Shown here: piece by piece, positions 1 through 7,452 of the stretch
Layout of the letters: every line of letters begins with the position of its first letter
How positions within the stretch are numbered: the first letter of the stretch is position 1
Assembly: GCA_001604005.1 (NCBI GenBank)
Contig: LVAM01000005.1
Span: 86,931 to 150,930 of the forward strand
DNA from: Clostridiales bacterium Firm_07
Lineage (GTDB): Bacteria > Bacillota > Clostridia > Oscillospirales > CAG-272
Length of the DNA stretch: 64,000 bases
Direction: 5' to 3'
Translations under genes and position numbers: made by a program
The notes under the pieces: model-generated
Seen by the model: the letters and a program-made list of their open reading frames with translations, nothing else
The model's database searches: none
What the model was told of the DNA's origin: nothing

Positions 1-2
1 CG

Positions 3-815
3 CTCCAATACGTGCTCGGAAAAGGACAGGGGCTCTCGGCCGCGCTCTCTTCGTATTGCACCACCGCCCGTGCGGCGGGCGGGCTCGGTGTGTCGCTTTC
101 CAAGAGCCGCGGCACCATCGAACTGCTTTCCAAAGTGACCGATAAACTGGAAGGTTTTGCCAATTTCGGTTATTTCGGCAACTCCGCTGCCTGCGCCGCC
201 GAACTTGAAGGCGTAACGGTGCCGAACTTCAACTTTCTCGGTATGAATACCGGTCTGATCCCCGGTTTCCATAAGCCCTATATTTTGCTGTTGATCCCCG
301 TGCTGACGTTCGTTTTCTATTTTGCGAGTATGAAACTCAATCGCAAACTTACCTTCCAACCCACGGCAAACGATCCGCAAATGGGCTGTTCCAACAATAT
401 GATGGACATCACGATGCCGCTGATGAGCGTGTATATCACCTTCATCGTGCCTGCCGCGGTTGGCATTTACTGGATCTTCAAATCCATTCTCTCCACCGGC
501 AAGCAATTCGCTCTTGCCAAATTGATGCCTCTGCCCACCTATACGGAGGAGGATATCAAAGCCGCGGAGCGCGAACTGAAAGGAAAATCGAAAGGCGATC
601 GCTCCGGCGCCGCCGAAAGGATCGCGGAAGGTCGTGTGATCCGCTCGCTCCACCATATCGACGATGACGACGATCTTCCCCCGCGCGGCGCGGTGATCGA
701 AGACGACGAAGACGACGAGGCGGAAGAAGCCGCGCCAGAGGCGACGGAGAAGGCGCCCGAAAACAAGATGTCGGCGCCGCTGAAACAGGATCGCAAAACA
801 GACAAAAAGAAATGA
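3..815 (+). CDS. yidC: Membrane protein insertase YidC/Oxa1, 5'-truncated by window edge
   Basis: The reading frame is already open at the first bases, so the true start lies before the window; about 270 C-terminal residues are visible. YidC inserts and folds membrane proteins with or without SecYEG. Visible are two hydrophobic segments (starting near HKPYILLLIPVL and MPLMSVYITFIVP) and the family-typical GIYWIFKSIL end of the last helix. The cytoplasmic tail is long, basic and then very acidic (runs of D and E), as in other Firmicutes proteins. The gene is followed 12 bases later by jag, the classic partner, so a yidC-jag operon is clear. Confidence 0.93.
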   Translation, partial: LQYVLGKGQGLSAALSSYCTTARAAGGLGVSLSKSRGTIELLSKVTDKLEGFANFGYFGNSAACAAELEGVTVPNFNFLGMNTGLIPGFHKPYILLLIPVLTFVFYFASMKLNRKLTFQPTANDPQMGCSNNMMDITMPLMSVYITFIVPAAVGIYWIFKSILSTGKQFALAKLMPLPTYTEEDIKAAERELKGKSKGDRSGAAERIAEGRVIRSLHHIDDDDDLPPRGAVIEDDEDDEAEEAAPEATEKAPENKMSAPLKQDRKTDKKK

Positions 816-827
816 GGATATAAAAAT

Positions 828-1520
828 ATGAAAAAAACAGTTGAGATCAGCGCCAAGACAGTTGAGGAGGCAGTGGAAAAAGCGGTTGCGGCTCTCGGCG
901 CGCCAAACGCGGACGCGATCGCCTTTGAAGTGGTCGACGAGCCGAAAAAAGGATTTCTCGGCATCGGTGCCACACCCGCCCGCATTTCGGCTTCGTATAC
1001 TTCCACGGGCGCCGAGGCGGCGCTCGACCTGATCCGCGATCTTGTCGCGGGGATGGGACTGGACGCAACCGTTACGATGCAGGACAAAGACGAGGACAGC
1101 AAACTGATCGCCGTCAAGGGTGAGAGCGCGGGCGTGCTGATCGGACACCACGGCGACACGCTGGATTCTCTCCAATATCTTGCCAACCTTGCCGCCAACA
1201 AACGCATCGAGAGCGACAAGAGAGACTATTGCCACGTCACGGTGGACGTGGAAAATTATCGCCTGAAACGCGAGGAGACCCTGCGCGCCCTGGCGCGCAG
1301 AATGGCGGAGAAGGTGCTGCGTTACCGCAAGAGCGTGATGCTGGAACCGATGAACCCCTACGAGCGCCGGATCATTCACTCCGAGGTGCAGAAGATCGCG
1401 GGCGTTTCCACCAACTCGGTGGGAAGCGAAAACAACCGCAAGGTCGTGCTTTATTTGGATGATGAAGCGGCCGCCGCTCCCGCGAAAAACGAAAGAGAAG
1501 AAGAGTTCGGCGAGTTTTGA
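828..1520 (+). CDS. jag: Jag/KhpB RNA-binding protein (KH and R3H domains)
   Basis: 230 residues. The N-terminal 50 residues are the Jag_N domain (MKKTVEISAKTVEEAV start). A KH domain follows around 75-150, with the loop GVLIGHHGDTLD near residues 104-115, and an R3H domain near 155-215 (NPYERRIIHSEVQ). In Firmicutes this protein (SpoIIIJ-associated Jag, or KhpB) binds RNA together with KhpA and influences cell division and cell wall synthesis. It directly follows yidC and precedes a secreted protein and mnmE. The family assignment is firm; the RNA targets cannot be told from sequence. Confidence 0.95.
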   Translation: MKKTVEISAKTVEEAVEKAVAALGAPNADAIAFEVVDEPKKGFLGIGATPARISASYTSTGAEAALDLIRDLVAGMGLDATVTMQDKDEDSKLIAVKGESAGVLIGHHGDTLDSLQYLANLAANKRIESDKRDYCHVTVDVENYRLKREETLRALARRMAEKVLRYRKSVMLEPMNPYERRIIHSEVQKIAGVSTNSVGSENNRKVVLYLDDEAAAAPAKNEREEEFGEF

Positions 1521-1544
1521 TATCGCCGAACGGAAAGGAACGCT

Positions 1545-2684
1545 ATGAAACGCATCCTTTTATCCGTGCTTTGCGTCGCCTTTTGCGCCGCCTTGTGCCT
1601 GACCGTATTTTTGATGCCCGCCGCCACCGCGCCGAGCAACTTTACGGTGACGCTGTATGAAGGCGACAACGCGCGGGAACTGACCGACGCCACGGCATAC
1701 ACATTGCCCGTGTCCACGCCGCCGGAGGGAAAAATCTTTGTCGGTTGGCGTACCGTGCCCTCATTTCCGGGGCACGCCCTGCCCTGTCTTTTCCCGGCGG
1801 GCACCGTTGTGGCGGAGGGTGACGACACGACGTATTATGCCGTGTATATCGGTATGGAAACGCGCCCCGAGGCCGAGATGAGAATGACGGAATCCGATCT
1901 CGGACTGCGCTTTATCACCGAGTTCGACAAGGCGGATCTGACGCTTTTGCGCACCCTTTGCGCGGTTTCTTACGGTACGTTGATCGCGCCGAGCGATTAT
2001 GTCTATATCGCGCGCGGCGTGCTGTCGCCCGAGGCGCTGGCAAGCGTCGGAAAGACCAAATATCTCGACGTTGCCGCCAACACGCCGTATGCCGAGAGCG
2101 AGGATACCGAGACCATCGCCGGTTCGGTGGTTTCGATCCTCTCCTATAACCGCTATCTGTCTTTCTGCGCGGCGGGCTATCTCACCGTTACCTATACGGG
2201 CGGCGCGCAAACGACTTTTTACGCGAGCGCCGACGCCGACGTGCACAACTGCCTTTACGATCTTGCCGTCGAGGCGTTTTGCGACCGCACCGAAGAAGCC
2301 GACGACACACACGTCTATCAGACGGAAAAGGGATATTCGCCCTATGCCGCCGAGACGTTGGAAACTTTCCGACAGATACTCGACAGCGTGGTGAAAGTGG
2401 CGTATGTCAACGATCCGAAAAACAAAAGCGCCATGATCGCGCAGATCTATCCCGAAAGCGACGTGTACAGCGCGCCCTATACGGCGACTTACAGCGAATC
2501 GCGGGGCAGATTTACCCTGCGCGTCAAAGACGGGCTTGACTATACTTTCTCGGAAGATATGGCGGTGACCGTCGTCAACGACGCGCAATGGCGCACTTCC
2601 AAAAAACCGAACTCCAAATGTCAGATCCAAAGCAGCGGCAAGGTGATGACGATCCAGTGCAGTTCGGGAACACCCAATTATTAA
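1545..2684 (+). CDS. Secreted protein with InlB/Flg_new-like repeat, function unknown
   Basis: 379 residues. A Sec signal peptide is clear: MKR, a hydrophobic core (LLSVLCVAFCAALCLTVFLM), then a small-residue cleavage region near 30. Residues about 38-100 look like a Listeria-Bacteroides (Flg_new/InlB B-repeat-like) module: GWRT, then FPAGTVV, then TYYAVY. The rest has no family I recognise. A good start is supported by aaaggaa before the ATG. The gene sits between jag and mnmE, only 1 base before the mnmE start, so it is probably co-transcribed with them. It looks like a cell-surface or secreted adhesin-type protein placed in a housekeeping operon. Confidence 0.75.
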   Translation: MKRILLSVLCVAFCAALCLTVFLMPAATAPSNFTVTLYEGDNARELTDATAYTLPVSTPPEGKIFVGWRTVPSFPGHALPCLFPAGTVVAEGDDTTYYAVYIGMETRPEAEMRMTESDLGLRFITEFDKADLTLLRTLCAVSYGTLIAPSDYVYIARGVLSPEALASVGKTKYLDVAANTPYAESEDTETIAGSVVSILSYNRYLSFCAAGYLTVTYTGGAQTTFYASADADVHNCLYDLAVEAFCDRTEEADDTHVYQTEKGYSPYAAETLETFRQILDSVVKVAYVNDPKNKSAMIAQIYPESDVYSAPYTATYSESRGRFTLRVKDGLDYTFSEDMAVTVVNDAQWRTSKKPNSKCQIQSSGKVMTIQCSSGTPNY

Positions 2685-2685
2685 A

Positions 2686-4056
2686 ATGATGGAAATAACA
2701 GATACGATCGCCGCCGTTTCCACACCGCGCGGAAAAGGCGGGATTGCCGTGATCCGCATTTCGGGCGCCGACGCGCGCGAAGTGCTCTCTCGCGTTTTCG
2801 CCGCAGGAGTTTCTCCTGCGGCGTCTGCACGTCGCGCGGTATACGGGAAAATACTCGGAGAGGACGGCGGCGTGATCGACGAAGGGATCGCCACCTTTTT
2901 TGCCGCGCCCGCCTCGTTTACGGGCGAGGACGTGGCGGAGATCGCCTGCCACGGCGGTATTCTGCTGACAGAGGCGGTGCTTGCCTCGGTGTTTCACGCG
3001 GGCGCGCGCCCCGCGCGCGCGGGCGAGTTTACCCGCCGCGCGGTGATGAACGGCAAAATGACGCTTTCCGCGGCGGAGGCGTTGGGCAGTTTGCTTGACG
3101 CCGCGGGCGCGGGACAACTGGCGCTTGCGCGCGGCGGCATGGCGGGGCATTTGTCGGGGGCGGTGCAAGCGCTTTATGACCGCGTCGGGCTCCTGCTTGC
3201 CGACGCTTACGCCAAGATCGATTTTCCCGACGAGGATCTGAACACGAAAAGTACCGCGGAACTGATCGCGGAGATCGGAGAGATCGGCAAAGCGGTGGAG
3301 AAACTGCTTGCCACATACCGCACGGGGCACGCGGTCGGCGAAGGCGTGCGCACCGTCATTTGCGGGGCGGTCAACGCGGGGAAATCCACGCTTTATAACG
3401 CTCTTGTGGGCCACAACGCCGCCATCGTGACCGACGTCGCGGGGACCACGCGGGATATTCTCACCGAAACCGTACCGCTCGGCAAGGTGACGTTGCGTCT
3501 TTTTGACACGGCGGGCTTGCGTGAGAGCGACGATACGGTGGAAAAAATCGGTGTTTCGCGTGCGCGGGAAGCGATGAAGGACGCCGAACTGGTGTTGGCG
3601 GTGTTTGACGCGAGTAAGGAAGCTGACGCGCAGGCGTGCGCCTTTATCGCGGAACTGCAAACGTTGCCGGGGACCGTGATCGCGGTCTTAAATAAAGCAG
3701 ACCGTCCGGTCTCTTTCCGACGGGAATTGCTTGACGGATTTGCCGCCGTGGTGACGGTCAGCGCCGCCGCGGGAGATATTGCGCCCTTGCGGGAGGCGGT
3801 GGAAAGACTGTATCTCTCGGACGCGATCTCGCTTTCGGAAGACGCCGTGGTTTCCAACGCGCGGCAGTACGCGGCACTCTCACGCGCCGCCGAGGCGCTT
3901 TCGCGCGCCGAAACGGCGCTTCGCGAGGGGGTGACACCGGACGCCGCGCTGATCGACGCGGAACTTTCTATGGCGGCACTCGGCGAAGTGGACGGCAGGG
4001 CGGTGGACGAACGCATCGTCGAAAACATTTTTTCGCATTTTTGCGTCGGAAAATGA
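2686..4056 (+). CDS. mnmE: tRNA uridine-5-carboxymethylaminomethyl modification GTPase MnmE
   Basis: 456 residues, normal for the family. MnmE, with MnmG, installs cmnm5 at wobble uridine 34 of certain tRNAs. The formyl-THF-binding N-domain opens with DTIAAVSTPRGKGGIAVIR. The inserted G domain shows G1 GAVNAGKST (227-235), G2 AGTTRD (about 252), G3 DTAG (about 275) and G4 NKAD (about 336). The C-terminal FCVGK carries the catalytic Cys of the FCxGK motif. The partner mnmG is not the next gene here, which differs from the common order. A bidirectional terminator follows. Confidence 0.97.
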   Translation: MMEITDTIAAVSTPRGKGGIAVIRISGADAREVLSRVFAAGVSPAASARRAVYGKILGEDGGVIDEGIATFFAAPASFTGEDVAEIACHGGILLTEAVLASVFHAGARPARAGEFTRRAVMNGKMTLSAAEALGSLLDAAGAGQLALARGGMAGHLSGAVQALYDRVGLLLADAYAKIDFPDEDLNTKSTAELIAEIGEIGKAVEKLLATYRTGHAVGEGVRTVICGAVNAGKSTLYNALVGHNAAIVTDVAGTTRDILTETVPLGKVTLRLFDTAGLRESDDTVEKIGVSRAREAMKDAELVLAVFDASKEADAQACAFIAELQTLPGTVIAVLNKADRPVSFRRELLDGFAAVVTVSAAAGDIAPLREAVERLYLSDAISLSEDAVVSNARQYAALSRAAEALSRAETALREGVTPDAALIDAELSMAALGEVDGRAVDERIVENIFSHFCVGK

Positions 4057-4071
4057 AAACGGCGCAAATGA

Positions 4072-4102
4072 AAAACGCACGGACTTAAAGTCCGTGCGTT
4101 TT
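4072..4102. terminator. Bidirectional intrinsic terminator between mnmE and the lipoprotein gene
   Basis: Perfect 14-bp inverted repeat (4072-4085 with 4089-4102) around a 3-base loop. The arms begin with AAAA and end with TTTT, so it can stop transcription from both converging genes. Confidence 0.9.
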
Positions 4103-4105
4103 GTG

Positions 4106-6157
4106 TTATTTCGGAATATTCAGCCACGAGGTGAGCGTCACCTTGTAGATGCGATCGTCGGGATTGGCGGCGCATCCGATGTAAAAATCTTTGCCGATGT
4201 GCCAGATGTTTTCGCTCTCGATGGTGATCTCGGGCAAGTTCTTGGTAAAGCAATAGTTGCCTTCCCAGTCGTACACGATGATCTGATTGCGTCGCTCCGA
4301 GGAGATCCATTGCACGAAATACACGTATTGATCGTCGCAATCCACGCCCTGCGTGGTGATCTTGGTGGTACAATACTCGGCGGAGGGCGCCACGCGGAAG
4401 CGCTTTTCAAAGGTCAGCGTATCGGGGTTGACGATGGCGTAATGCGCCCAGGAGGAACAGCCGATGATGTAGCGGTCCCTTGCGGCGTTGTACTGCATAC
4501 TGAAAATATTGCAGGGCATCGTGGCGCTTCCGATATATTCAAGCGTTTCGGGATCGATATAGGAGATGCGGTTTCGGTTGTTGCCGTTGTGTACCACGAT
4601 CAGTTGATTGGTTTTGGAATTATAGCAGGCGTCGTTGCTGTGATCGAGCTCCATTTCCTCGCTCAATTTGATCAGTTTTTTGGTTATCACGTCGATCTTG
4701 GCGATGCGGGTGCGGTGCACCGAGGTGTCGTCATAGTTGTTGTTCTGATCTTCCAGACAGCAATAGGCGTAGCGCCCGTCGGTGCAGCCGCCCTGGAACG
4801 CGACGCGCGTGGGGAGAGAGGGCAGCGCCTTTTTTGCCGTTTGGAAAACGTTGATGTATTCGGTGGCGTAAAGCCCGTCGGTATTGAGCCCCGTATTCCA
4901 GCCGTTGAAAGCCTCGGAAGGCTCCGTATAGGTGCCCTCCGGCGTGAAATCCACCGCCACTTTCGTCAGCGTGGTGCCGCTTTTCACCCAGCCGATATAA
5001 AAATCACCGTTTTGGATCAGGAAGAACGAAGGCGTTACGGCTATCGGACACGGCAAGGGCAGATAGCGTCCCGCGGTGAGATTGTACGTGACAAGCAGAG
5101 GTCCGTCCTCACTGTCAAAGAGCGCGTAAATGTTTTTCGAGTCGGCAAGCAGATCGACAAAATCCTCCGCGCCCACGGGTGTGGGCAGGGTCACGCCGTC
5201 GCCGACCGCTTCCCATTTGTAATTGAAGTTCCGGTAAATATCCGAACCTTTTTGGTGGGCGAGAAAAGCGTTTTCGCTGTCCCGATAGGCAATGCCGTCC
5301 ACCTGCGCGGCAAGGTAATAGGTACGGTGGAGTTTCAGCGTTGCGGAGTCGATCTCACTGACGGCGTCCGCCTCGTTTCCACCGTGCGCCACGTAAAGAA
5401 AGCCGTTGAGCGTGTTATAGCACATAGAGACCGCGCGACCGAGCGGCAACACCTCGCTTTGCGCCAACAAAGCGCCCGTGTTGTCGCATTTGAGAATCTT
5501 CACTTGTCCCGCCGCGTCCGCCGCCGCCAGGAAAAAGTTTGTCCCGTCGCTTGTTCCGGCGCGCACACGATTGAATTTGTCGGTATCTTTCAGCTTAAAA
5601 GAGGAGAGCGCCGTCGGCGTCACGTCGGCGCCGGCGATCAGCACGTCACAAGGTTCGGCGGTCGGGATATGGACGCTTTTTTGCACCGAAAACGAAGCGG
5701 GAACGGTCAACAGCGTGCTGTCGCCCGCAAAACCGAGCGTATCGTAAAGCGAGGCAAAATACTGCGCCGCGCGCAGCAACGCGTCGTCACCGCTGGCGGC
5801 AATGACGATCTTTTTGCCCGAGGTTGAGATGGAGAAAGAATCCCCTTCCTTCGGAAGCGCCGCTTTCGCCTTTTCGGATGCCGAACGGTTGGTTTCCCCG
5901 ATCAAGATCTCGGTCGCGCTTTCCGAGGCGCGTGTGTCGATCTGAGGTTTGAACGCCGCGCCGCACATCTCTGAGAGGCAATTGCTGATGATCTGCGCCG
6001 CGTCGCGTCCGGTAGCGGAGCTTTGCGCATAGATCACCGTATACGATGTTTGACCGTTTTCCGCGATCGTCAGCGTGCCGGATCTTTTGCCCAGATCGCA
6101 GGCGGCAAGAGGAAGAACGAGGCAGAGCGTCAATAAAAATATGAAGATTTTTTTCAT
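4106..6157 (-). CDS. Lipoprotein with C-terminal beta-propeller-like region
   Basis: 683 residues from the ATG at 6157, chosen because ggaaagg/aggag lies 8 bases upstream. A longer start at 6175 would overlap the upstream gene and lacks such a site. The signal peptide ends in a lipobox LAAC (Cys20), so the protein is membrane-anchored outside the cell. Residues about 75-180 resemble the N-terminal non-catalytic domain of GH67/GH20-type glycosidases (TEILIGETNRSAS, then IVIAASGDDALLRAAQYF). The remainder has repeated aromatic, glycine-rich blades suggesting a beta-propeller. No catalytic motif is seen. It is the last gene of the long operon. Its function is unknown; carbohydrate sensing or binding is a guess. 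Confidence 0.7.
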   Translation of the reverse strand: MKKIFIFLLTLCLVLPLAACDLGKRSGTLTIAENGQTSYTVIYAQSSATGRDAAQIISNCLSEMCGAAFKPQIDTRASESATEILIGETNRSASEKAKAALPKEGDSFSISTSGKKIVIAASGDDALLRAAQYFASLYDTLGFAGDSTLLTVPASFSVQKSVHIPTAEPCDVLIAGADVTPTALSSFKLKDTDKFNRVRAGTSDGTNFFLAAADAAGQVKILKCDNTGALLAQSEVLPLGRAVSMCYNTLNGFLYVAHGGNEADAVSEIDSATLKLHRTYYLAAQVDGIAYRDSENAFLAHQKGSDIYRNFNYKWEAVGDGVTLPTPVGAEDFVDLLADSKNIYALFDSEDGPLLVTYNLTAGRYLPLPCPIAVTPSFFLIQNGDFYIGWVKSGTTLTKVAVDFTPEGTYTEPSEAFNGWNTGLNTDGLYATEYINVFQTAKKALPSLPTRVAFQGGCTDGRYAYCCLEDQNNNYDDTSVHRTRIAKIDVITKKLIKLSEEMELDHSNDACYNSKTNQLIVVHNGNNRNRISYIDPETLEYIGSATMPCNIFSMQYNAARDRYIIGCSSWAHYAIVNPDTLTFEKRFRVAPSAEYCTTKITTQGVDCDDQYVYFVQWISSERRNQIIVYDWEGNYCFTKNLPEITIESENIWHIGKDFYIGCAANPDDRIYKVTLTSWLNIPK

Positions 6158-6171
6158 ATCACACACTCCTT

Positions 6172-7452
6172 TCAAGTCGGTTCGACTTGGTTTGTTTTTT
6201 CGGTTTCGGCAAGGCGATTGGCGTTTGCCAACATCAGTTTCAGGCGGTTTTCCTGATTGATGCGCGAGGCGCTGGCGTCATAATCAATGGCGACCAGGTT
6301 GACGTTGGCGTGACGCTCGCGGATCACCTTCATCATACCTTTTCCGACGATGTGGTTGGGCAGACACCCAAAGGGTTGTGCGCACACCACGTTGCGAAAG
6401 CCGCTTTCGATCAGTTCGATCATCTCGGCGGGCAGCAGCCACCCCTCGCCCATCTGCACGCCCTCGCTGATATAGCCCTTGATGGCGGCGCGCGTTTTCT
6501 CAAAATCGACGGGCGGGATAAAATGACTGTTTTCGCGGTACAATCGAATAAAATCGAGTTGCTTTTTGTGTATATACCGATAGATAACGCCCATCAGACG
6601 CGCCGATTTGCGTTTCATTCCGTAAAGGCGCGCGTCGGTCACGGCGGTGTTGACCGAGTACATCAGGAAATCAAGGAGCCCCGCCATAAAAGTTTCCGCG
6701 CCTTCCGCGACGAGAAAATCTTCGAGATTGTTGTTGCCCAGCGGCGAGAACTTTACAAAGATCTCGCCCACGATGCCGACGCGCACTTTCGGTATCTCGG
6801 CGCGCGGGATTTTGGCTTCAAAGTCCCGCAGGATCTCGGCGTAAGTCTTTTTTACGGTGCGATAGGGGACGGAGCGTCCTTTATCCATTTGCAGTGCCAG
6901 TTTCTCGACCCACTCCTCGGCGAGCGCCTTGGTCTCTCCGGGCGTTTTTTCATAGGGGCGGCACTGATTGACCAAATTGAGGAGAAGATCGCCGTAATAG
7001 ACGCCGTACAGCATACGTTTGAGCAATGCGGGGGTGATCTTGAAGCCAGGATTTTTCTCCATTCCCGCCAAGTTCAGAGAAATGACGGGGACTTGCGCGA
7101 AACCCGCCTTAGCAAGGGCTTTGCGCAAGAGAGGGATATAATTGGACGCGCGACAGCCGCCGCCGGTCTGCGTCAGTAAGAGGGCGGTTTTGTCGGGATC
7201 GTATTCTCCGCTCGAAAGCGCGCGCAGAAACTGCCCGATGATCAGCAGTGCGGGATAGCAGGTGTCGTTGTGCACGTACCGCAGTCCGTAATCAATGATC
7301 TCGCGGTCGGTGCTCTCCAACAGCACCGCGTGGTAGCCGTAGGAGTTCATCACACGGGCGAGGAGTTTGAAATGCATCGGCAACATATTGGGGAGAAGAA
7401 TGGTATACTCCTTTTTCATTGCCTTGGTAAAGAGAACGCGCTCTTCGCTCAC
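6172..7452 (-). CDS. 2-hydroxyacyl-CoA dehydratase (HgdB/COG3581-like) family protein
   Basis: 426 residues, GTG start overlapping the upstream activase stop (GTGA). The protein has the cysteines expected of a cluster-binding dehydratase-like fold: Cys65 (NDTCYPALL), Cys100 (TGGGCRASNY), and a pair near 357-363 (CAQPFGCLPNH). In many Clostridia this unit is the C-terminal third of one very large protein whose first two thirds correspond to the gene just upstream. Here the two are separate but translationally coupled. Known relatives are the electron-accepting partners of ATP-driven activases for radical ketyl chemistry. The substrate of this subgroup is not established and cannot be read from the sequence. 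Confidence 0.8.
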   Translation of the reverse strand: MSEERVLFTKAMKKEYTILLPNMLPMHFKLLARVMNSYGYHAVLLESTDREIIDYGLRYVHNDTCYPALLIIGQFLRALSSGEYDPDKTALLLTQTGGGCRASNYIPLLRKALAKAGFAQVPVISLNLAGMEKNPGFKITPALLKRMLYGVYYGDLLLNLVNQCRPYEKTPGETKALAEEWVEKLALQMDKGRSVPYRTVKKTYAEILRDFEAKIPRAEIPKVRVGIVGEIFVKFSPLGNNNLEDFLVAEGAETFMAGLLDFLMYSVNTAVTDARLYGMKRKSARLMGVIYRYIHKKQLDFIRLYRENSHFIPPVDFEKTRAAIKGYISEGVQMGEGWLLPAEMIELIESGFRNVVCAQPFGCLPNHIVGKGMMKVIRERHANVNLVAIDYDASASRINQENRLKLMLANANRLAETEKTNQVEPT